From Desulfocapsa sulfexigens (GTDB lineage Bacteria; Desulfobacterota; Desulfobulbia; Desulfobulbales; Desulfocapsaceae): a DNA stretch of 6,433 nt. The DNA is taken from positions 1 to 6,433 of the forward strand of contig DYNG01000049.1 in the NCBI GenBank assembly GCA_020721165.1. Direction: 5' to 3'. Positions 1-4,064 of the stretch are shown one piece after another; the first letter of the stretch is position 1, and each line of letters opens with the position of its first letter. The notes beneath the pieces were generated by a model. That model saw only the letters and a list, made by a program, of their open reading frames with translations, ran no database searches and had not been told where the DNA came from. The position numbers and the translations under genes were made by a program.

Positions 1-500
1 CCGAGGCGAAGCTCTATCCGCGCCATGATTTCTTTGGTGGCCGGATGGTCTGCCGCCCGTTCCAGGCCATCGGCCAGCAACGCGCCTATCAGGGGAGACC
101 GTTCAATCATGGTGACCTGGCAGCCGAGAACGGCCAGGATAAAGCTGTCAACGCCAAGTCCGGCGGTGCAATCCACAACTTTGGGGCGATAGCCGGGTTT
201 CAGGCCCGCCGCCCTGGCCAAAGGCTGGCTAATCCCACCTCCATGAAAACGACGGTATCCGGTGTTGCCGCGCACAAAGTCGGTGGAGAGAAGAGAGGGC
301 GGCTGTTTTTTCCCCAGATGAACCGTTTGCAGTTCCAGGCCTTTTACGGTATAGACCAGAAGCAATTGTTGATTCTCGTCGCCAACAATGGTCTGTTGTC
401 CGTGCAAAGCTGCCTGGAGCATGTCGGCTTTCCTTTGCAGTTCAGGATCATCGGGCGGAATGCAGGTGACGGGCACGGAACAGGGGTGTGAATTCATCAT
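1..500 (-). CDS. rsmJ: 16S rRNA (guanine-N2) methyltransferase RsmJ, 3' end cut off by window
   Basis: RsmJ (formerly YhiQ) is a cytoplasmic SAM-dependent enzyme that makes m2G1516 of 16S rRNA in E. coli. Reading the minus strand from ATG at 500 gives an open frame of 166 codons that runs off the window edge without a stop. Visible are TDFVRGNTGYRRFHGGG (about residues 73-89), then VVDCTAGLGVDSF (108-120), which is the SAM-binding motif I of the family (VVDATAGLGRDAF in E. coli as I recall it), then GCQVTMIERSPLIGALLADGL (126-146), whose E133 is the expected ribose-binding acid. Family members are about 250 residues, so roughly 85 residues lie outside, including the DPM(Y/F)P-type catalytic motif. 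A second ATG follows at 497; GGGA ends six bases before the first ATG and nine before the second, so either is possible. It is transcribed divergently from kdsB. Assignment rests on recognised motifs, not on a search. Confidence 0.88.
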   Translation of the reverse strand, partial: MMNSHPCSVPVTCIPPDDPELQRKADMLQAALHGQQTIVGDENQQLLLVYTVKGLELQTVHLGKKQPPSLLSTDFVRGNTGYRRFHGGGISQPLARAAGLKPGYRPKVVDCTAGLGVDSFILAVLGCQVTMIERSPLIGALLADGLERAADHPATKEIMARIELRL

Positions 501-529
501 ATTAAATCCCGTGGTTATTGAGCCTCTTG

Positions 530-564
530 AAAAAAAACGGGGCGCTGGGCAAGTGGCTGCCCCG
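530..564 (-). terminator. Intrinsic-terminator-like hairpin in the rsmJ leader
   Basis: On the minus strand CGGGGC (564-559) pairs perfectly with GCCCCG (543-538) around a 15-base loop, and a run of eight T (537-530) follows at once. This is the textbook arrangement of a rho-independent terminator, and only in the minus direction, because no T-run follows on the plus strand. It lies 30 bases upstream of the rsmJ ATG with no gene ending before it on that strand. It would therefore act either as a leader attenuator of rsmJ or as a block on antisense transcription out of kdsB. The structure is seen; the function is inferred. Confidence 0.5.
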
Positions 565-625
565 ATTAGCAGGCGAAAGGGCGAGAGATTATTCCCGTCT
601 GCATTCGCATTGGCAGAGAAAAAAG

Positions 626-634
626 ATCATACCA
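626..634 (-). promoter_or_regulatory. Possible extended -10 promoter for rsmJ
   Basis: The minus strand reads TGG followed by TATGAT, which fits a TGn-TATAAT extended -10 element with one mismatch. No good -35 box sits at 16-18 bases; a TTTACA occurs but with about 22 bases of spacing. If used, transcription would start near 619 and give an rsmJ leader of about 120 bases that includes the 538-564 hairpin. The element overlaps the kdsB start region. Prediction from one short match only. Confidence 0.25.
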
Positions 635-636
635 GA

Positions 637-1416
637 ATGAGCGATATGGAGCCTGTAAAATTACACAAACCGGCGGTGGTGGCCATTATTCCGGCCCGTT
701 TTCTGTCCAACCGTTTTGAAGGCAAACCTCTGGCCCTCATAGCCGGCAAGCCGATGATTCAACTCGTTGTGGAGCGGGCCAGGCAGGTAAAACTTTTGAG
801 CCGGGTGGTGGTGGCCACTGATGACCAACGGATCGGCGATTGCGTGGCCGCCTTTGGCGGGGAATTCGTCCTTACTCGCAGCGATCATGTCTCCGGGACC
901 GACCGGCTGGCCGAGGCTGCGGAATTGCTCGATATTTCCGAGCACGACATAGTGGTCAATATCCAGGGCGATCAGCCCCTGTTTGACGCCGAGGTGGTGG
1001 CCCAGGTTGCTCAACCTTTGATTGACGATCCCTCTCTGCCCATGTCCACCCTGATTTACAAGATTGTCAGACTGGAAGAGATCAACGACCCCAACCATGT
1101 GAAGACGGTCTTTGATCATAATCACAATGCCCTCTACTTTTCCCGGGCCCCGGTTCCTTTTCAGCGCAACCCGGAGGAGGCGGTCTCTCCCACCTATTAC
1201 AAACATCTGGGTTTTTACGCCTATCGCAAGGGCTTCCTGCTGTCGTTTGTGGCCCTGCCGGAAGGCGAGTGGGAGCGCTTTGAAAAGCTGGAGCAGTTGC
1301 GGGCTTTGGAGTATGGCTATCGCATCAAGGTGGTGCTCACCGAACACGACTCCATCGAGGTTGACACCCCTGAAGATGTGCAGCGGGTGGAGGAGTATCT
1401 GCGGCGGCTGCAATGA
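637..1416 (+). CDS. kdsB: 3-deoxy-manno-octulosonate cytidylyltransferase (CMP-KDO synthetase)
   Basis: KdsB activates KDO with CTP to give CMP-KDO and pyrophosphate in the cytoplasm, supplying KDO transferases for lipid A-core assembly. From ATG 637 the product is 259 residues, close to the family's roughly 250. Seen: the nucleotide-binding signature IPARFLSNRFEGKPL (18-32), VVVATDDQRI, TRSDHVSGTDRLAEA, the metal-binding NIQGDQP (108-114, D112; E. coli has NVQGDEP), SRAPVPF, the HLGFYAYRKGF strand, and a C-terminal EVDTPEDVQRVEEYL whose Asp is the second expected metal ligand. The frame stays open upstream to 388, but that part overlaps rsmJ antisense and has no family match, so I reject it. 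ATG 646 is an alternative start; neither has a clear Shine-Dalgarno, and family similarity begins only at residue 14. No terminator follows, so read-through into the methyltransferase 33 bases on is plausible. Confidence 0.95.
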   Translation: MSDMEPVKLHKPAVVAIIPARFLSNRFEGKPLALIAGKPMIQLVVERARQVKLLSRVVVATDDQRIGDCVAAFGGEFVLTRSDHVSGTDRLAEAAELLDISEHDIVVNIQGDQPLFDAEVVAQVAQPLIDDPSLPMSTLIYKIVRLEEINDPNHVKTVFDHNHNALYFSRAPVPFQRNPEEAVSPTYYKHLGFYAYRKGFLLSFVALPEGEWERFEKLEQLRALEYGYRIKVVLTEHDSIEVDTPEDVQRVEEYLRRLQ

Positions 1417-1434
1417 TAATGACGAACTATTCTC

Positions 1435-1454
1435 TTGATTTGGCAAAACATGAG
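1435..1454 (+). repeat. Left-edge copy of a short direct repeat flanking the R-M genes
   Basis: TTGATTTG (1435-1442) is followed directly by GCAAAA (1443-1448) and runs into the methyltransferase start as AAAACATGAG (1445-1454). The same blocks recur at the right edge of the cassette: TTGATTTG at 3034-3041, GCAAAA at 3048-3053 after six extra T, and AAAACATGAG at 3081-3090 over the mdh start. It may mark the insertion or recombination junction of the restriction-modification genes. The words are short and AT-rich, so chance is not excluded. Confidence 0.4.
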
Positions 1455-2316
1455 TGTTGAAATCAGAACCGACATTTACCTTGGCGACTGCAAGGAGGAG
1501 CTGAAACTGCTTCCCGCAGATTCAGTTGATCTGATTGTCACCTCTCCGCCCTATGCCGATCAGCGCAAAGACACCTACGGCGGGATTGGTCACGATAGGT
1601 ATGTCGAATGGTTTTTGCCCATCTCTGAAGAGCTTTTCCGGGTCCTTAAACCGACGGGCACCTTTGTTCTGAACATCAAAGAGAAGGTTGTCAATGGCGA
1701 GCGCAGCACCTATGTTATGGAACTCATTATTGAAATGAGGAAACAGGGCTGGCTGTGGACCGAGGAGTTCATTTGGCACAAAAAAAATTGTTACCCCGGT
1801 AAATGGCCAAATCGTTTTCGGGACGCCTGGGAGCGATTGTTGCAATTTAATAAAAACAAGAAGTTTAATATGTATCAAGAGCGGGTGATGGTGCCGATGG
1901 GGGATTGGGCGGGATCAAGGCTGAAAAAACTCTCTGAAACCGATAAAATGCGTGACAACTCCAGGGTTGGCAGCGGTTTTGGCAAGAACATTTCCAACTG
2001 GATCGGCAGGGATATGGCGTATCCCGCAAATGTGCTGCATCTGGCGACGGAGTGCGGCAATAAAAAACATAGCGCCGCCTTTCCCGAAGAGTTGCCTGAA
2101 TGGTTCATGAAGCTCTTTACCAATGAAAAGGATCTGGTTCTTGATCCATTTATGGGGTCAGGCACCACCTTGGTGGTGGCAAATCGCCTGAGAAGAAACT
2201 CGATAGGGATTGATATCGTTCCTGAATATTATGAGATGGTGAAGAAACAGCTTCGTCCGGTATCGTTGTATCTCTGTGAACCCAAGGCGCACTATGGAAA
2301 AATTAAAGCTGAGTGA
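1450..2316 (+). CDS. Type II DNA methyltransferase, SPPY type, probably N4-cytosine
   Basis: A SAM-dependent DNA methyltransferase that would protect the host's recognition sites from the endonuclease encoded next to it. From ATG 1450 it has 288 residues. Seen: IYLGDC (9-14), the catalytic motif IV TSPPY (31-35), a VLKPTGTFVLNI strand (about 68-79), and the SAM-binding motif I DPFMGSGTT (232-240) with GIDIVPEYYE just after. Motif IV before motif I is the beta-class order. SPPY rather than DPPY favours N4-methylcytosine, but this rule has exceptions and N6-adenine is possible. The region between, about 100-220, should hold the target recognition part. An in-frame TTG at 1435 could add five residues, but ATG is the natural choice; neither has a visible Shine-Dalgarno. 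The stop overlaps the endonuclease start by 23 bases, indicating co-expression. The recognition sequence cannot be read from the protein. Confidence 0.92.
   Translation: MSVEIRTDIYLGDCKEELKLLPADSVDLIVTSPPYADQRKDTYGGIGHDRYVEWFLPISEELFRVLKPTGTFVLNIKEKVVNGERSTYVMELIIEMRKQGWLWTEEFIWHKKNCYPGKWPNRFRDAWERLLQFNKNKKFNMYQERVMVPMGDWAGSRLKKLSETDKMRDNSRVGSGFGKNISNWIGRDMAYPANVLHLATECGNKKHSAAFPEELPEWFMKLFTNEKDLVLDPFMGSGTTLVVANRLRRNSIGIDIVPEYYEMVKKQLRPVSLYLCEPKAHYGKIKAE
2284..2287 (+). promoter_or_regulatory. Ribosome binding site deciding the endonuclease start
   Basis: AAGG lies six bases before ATG 2294, inside the last codons of the methyltransferase gene. It supports ATG 2294 over the in-frame GTG at 2276, which has no comparable site. 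The endonuclease is therefore probably translated by coupling with the methyltransferase message. Confidence 0.5.
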
Positions 2317-3037
2317 TATCACCCGCTATGTTGAGCAGAATATAGGTGTGTTTCATCACAAAAGGATTCAAAGTCTGGATAGCTTGAGACTGTCCCAGGT
2401 TTTGAAAAGGAAAAATCCCTATCTCTACAAGGCAAAGTTTGTCTTGACCGCAGATCAGATTGTGAAAGGGCTGGTGGACGCGCATATCTCCTCGAATGAA
2501 GATACCCTTTTTGGCGACTGGCTGGAGGGGCTGGCGATCCATATCAATGCCCAGGTTTATGGGGGGCGCAAGTCGGGGATCACGGGAATTGATCTGGAGT
2601 TTGATGACAACGGCGTCCGCTATATCGTGGCCATCAAGTCAGGGCCGAACTGGGGAAACAGTTCGCAGTTATCGAAGATGAAGGCCGATTTCAATACGGC
2701 CAGGAAGGCATTGCGAACAAGCAATTCGCAATTGCAGATCGTCGCGGTGAACGGCTGCTGTTATGGCCGGGATAATAAGCCGGACAAGGGGGAGTACTAC
2801 AAATATTGCGGCCAGCTCTTTTGGGAATTTATCTCCGGGCAAACCAATCTTTATACCGAGATTGTTGAACCGTTAGGGTTTAGGGCAAAAGAGAAAAATG
2901 ACGATTTTGTAAGGGCATATTCGCAAATGATAAACAAATTTATCAAGGAATTTGTCGTCCATTTTTGCAAGGAGAATGGCGAGATTGATTGGGAAAAATT
3001 GGTTCGGTTTAATTCGGCAAAAACAAAACCGGTTTGA
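2294..3037 (+). CDS. Type II restriction endonuclease, PmeII-like family
   Basis: This 247-residue protein is the probable cleaving partner of the methyltransferase. I recognise the conserved core of the family annotated as PmeII-type endonucleases: KRKNPYLYKAK (38-48), SSNEDTLFGDWLEGLA (66-81), YGGRKSGITGIDLEF (89-103), YIVAIKSGPNWGNSSQ (110-125), VAVNGCCYGRDNKPDKG, and CGQLFWEFISG. The pattern fits a PD-(D/E)xK nuclease fold: D100 in GIDLEF would be the first acid and K115 in AIK the lysine. The position two before that lysine is Ala113 instead of Asp or Glu, so another acid, such as E78, E102 or D132, must complete the site if the enzyme is active. Length is complete and there is no frameshift. 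Base composition falls as low as about 32% GC (2881-2940), well below mdh. Family name is from memory; the endonuclease role is further supported by the overlapping methyltransferase gene. Confidence 0.83.
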   Translation: MEKLKLSDITRYVEQNIGVFHHKRIQSLDSLRLSQVLKRKNPYLYKAKFVLTADQIVKGLVDAHISSNEDTLFGDWLEGLAIHINAQVYGGRKSGITGIDLEFDDNGVRYIVAIKSGPNWGNSSQLSKMKADFNTARKALRTSNSQLQIVAVNGCCYGRDNKPDKGEYYKYCGQLFWEFISGQTNLYTEIVEPLGFRAKEKNDDFVRAYSQMINKFIKEFVVHFCKENGEIDWEKLVRFNSAKTKPV

Positions 3038-3049
3038 TTTGTTTTTTGC
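3017..3049 (+). repeat. AT-rich inverted repeat over the endonuclease stop codon
   Basis: GCAAAAACAAA (3017-3027) pairs with TTTGTTTTTTGC (3038-3049) as an 11-base-pair stem with one bulged T, around a 10-base loop that contains the TGA stop. The loop edge also carries the palindrome AAACCGGTTT (3026-3035). The T-run lies in the 3' arm and not after it, and the stem is AT-rich, so it is a poor intrinsic terminator on the plus strand. It could still weakly separate the R-M genes from mdh. Confidence 0.35.
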
Positions 3050-3090
3050 AAAAATATCGTGAATACAAAAAATAAGGGTGAAAACATGAG
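3034..3090 (+). repeat. Right-edge copy of the short direct repeat flanking the R-M genes
   Basis: TTGATTTG (3034-3041), then six T, then GCAAAA (3048-3053), matches 1435-1448 apart from the T insertion. AAAACATGAG (3081-3090), covering the mdh start, matches 1445-1454 over the methyltransferase start. The two copies enclose the R-M genes almost exactly. The first block overlaps the endonuclease stop. Confidence 0.4.
3075..3080 (+). promoter_or_regulatory. Ribosome binding site deciding the mdh start
   Basis: AGGGTG sits five bases before ATG 3086 (seven from the AGGG core). It supports ATG 3086 over the in-frame GTG at 3059, which would add nine lysine- and asparagine-rich residues before the Rossmann strand and has no such site. 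Confidence 0.6.
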
Positions 3091-4012
3091 AAAGAAGATT
3101 ACAATTATTGGGGCGGGCAATGTGGGGGCGACGGCGGCGCATTGGGCGGCGGCCAAAGGGCTTGGAGATGTGGTGCTGCTCGATGTGGCAGAGGGAATTC
3201 CCCAGGGCAAGGCCCTCGATCTTCTCCAGTGCGGGCCGGTGGAGGGTTTTCATTACAAGGTGTCCGGCAGTAATGATTATGCCGATACCGCCGGTTCAGA
3301 TGTCGTCATTATCGCCGCTGGATTGGCCAGAAAGCCGGGGATGTCGCGGGATGATCTGTTGGCCATCAATGTTTCCATTGTTAAGGCCTGTGCGGAAAAG
3401 GCGGTGCAATATTCACCCGATTGTGTGCTGGTGGTGGTCACCAATCCCATTGACGCCATGGTCCATACCGCCTTCAAGGTGACGGGCCACCCGAAACAGA
3501 AGGTGATCGGCATGGCCGGAGTCCTCGATTCCGCCCGCTACCGCACCTTTCTGGCCGAGGCCCTTGGCGTGGCCCCCAAGGATGTGACCGCGCTGGTCAT
3601 GGGGATTCATGGCGACAATATGCTGCCGCTGGTGCGCCTGGCCAATGTGGCCGGGGTGCCCATCACTGATTTGCTGTCGGCGGAAAAGATTGCTCAGATT
3701 GTCGAGCGCACCCAGAAGGGCGGGATTGAGATCGTCAATCATCTCAAGACCGGCTCGGCCTTCTATACCCCGGGACTGGCAGCGGTGGAGATGGCCGAGG
3801 CGGTGCTGACCGATTCCAAGCGGGTTCTTCCCTGCGCCGCCTATCTGGAGGGTGAATTTGGCATCAGCGGCTATTTCCTGGGGGTGCCGGTGGTTATCGG
3901 GGCGGCTGGCGTGGAGCGGATTCTGGAGTTTGAACTGACCGCCGAGGAAAAAGCGGCCATGGCCCTGTCGGTTGAGGCCGTTAAAAAGCAGATGATTGCC
4001 ACCGGAATTTAG
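3086..4012 (+). CDS. mdh: NAD-dependent malate dehydrogenase, LDH-like type
   Basis: It interconverts malate and oxaloacetate with NAD in the cytoplasm, serving the TCA cycle. From ATG 3086 there are 308 residues, normal for the LDH-like MDH group. Seen: the Rossmann GAGNVG (9-14); LLD with D33, the acid that favours NAD over NADP; the mobile substrate loop ARKPGMSRDD (81-90), whose Arg82 and Arg88 mark malate over lactate specificity; TNPID (119-123, N120); LDSARYR (147-153) with D148 and substrate-binding R151; and MGIHGDNMLPL (172-182) with catalytic H175. Most relatives have GGHGD where this has GIHGD. It lies 48 bases after the endonuclease and 52 before the CofD/YvcK-like gene, with no clear terminator after it, so mdh and the next gene may share a transcript. 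Confidence 0.95.
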   Translation: MRKKITIIGAGNVGATAAHWAAAKGLGDVVLLDVAEGIPQGKALDLLQCGPVEGFHYKVSGSNDYADTAGSDVVIIAAGLARKPGMSRDDLLAINVSIVKACAEKAVQYSPDCVLVVVTNPIDAMVHTAFKVTGHPKQKVIGMAGVLDSARYRTFLAEALGVAPKDVTALVMGIHGDNMLPLVRLANVAGVPITDLLSAEKIAQIVERTQKGGIEIVNHLKTGSAFYTPGLAAVEMAEAVLTDSKRVLPCAAYLEGEFGISGYFLGVPVVIGAAGVERILEFELTAEEKAAMALSVEAVKKQMIATGI

Positions 4013-4053
4013 GGATTGTGATCTCTGAATCCTATATTTCTGAGGAAAAGGGC

Positions 4054-4058
4054 AGGGG
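4054..4058 (+). promoter_or_regulatory. Ribosome binding site of the CofD/YvcK-like gene
   Basis: AGGGG-type sequence (4054-4058) ends six bases before ATG 4065, supporting that start. A second in-frame ATG at 4077 (residue 5) is less well placed. Confidence 0.45.
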
Positions 4059-4064
4059 CAGGCC

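Noticed and set aside
45..491. Open frame of 148 codons on the plus strand
   Set aside because: It is antisense to rsmJ, whose motifs are clear on the minus strand. Its own translation resembles no family I know.
388..636. Upstream 83-codon extension of the kdsB frame
   Set aside because: It runs antisense through the start of rsmJ, has no KdsB similarity, and would make KdsB far longer than its family. The frame is open by chance.
1415..1420. GATAAT as a -10 box for the methyltransferase
   Set aside because: No -35 box is found 16-18 bases upstream, and the match lies on the kdsB stop codon; one hexamer is not enough.
661..1446. Open frame of 261 codons on the minus strand
   Set aside because: It lies opposite kdsB for its whole length and its translation has no recognisable motif. 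Long antisense frames are common in GC-rich genes.
2276..2293. GTG start giving the endonuclease six more residues
   Set aside because: ATG 2294 has AAGG six bases upstream; the GTG has none, and the extra residues NPRRT look like methyltransferase-coding sequence read in another frame.
3059..3085. GTG start giving malate dehydrogenase nine more residues
   Set aside because: ATG 3086 has a good ribosome site and puts the Rossmann GAGNVG at the usual distance from the N-terminus.
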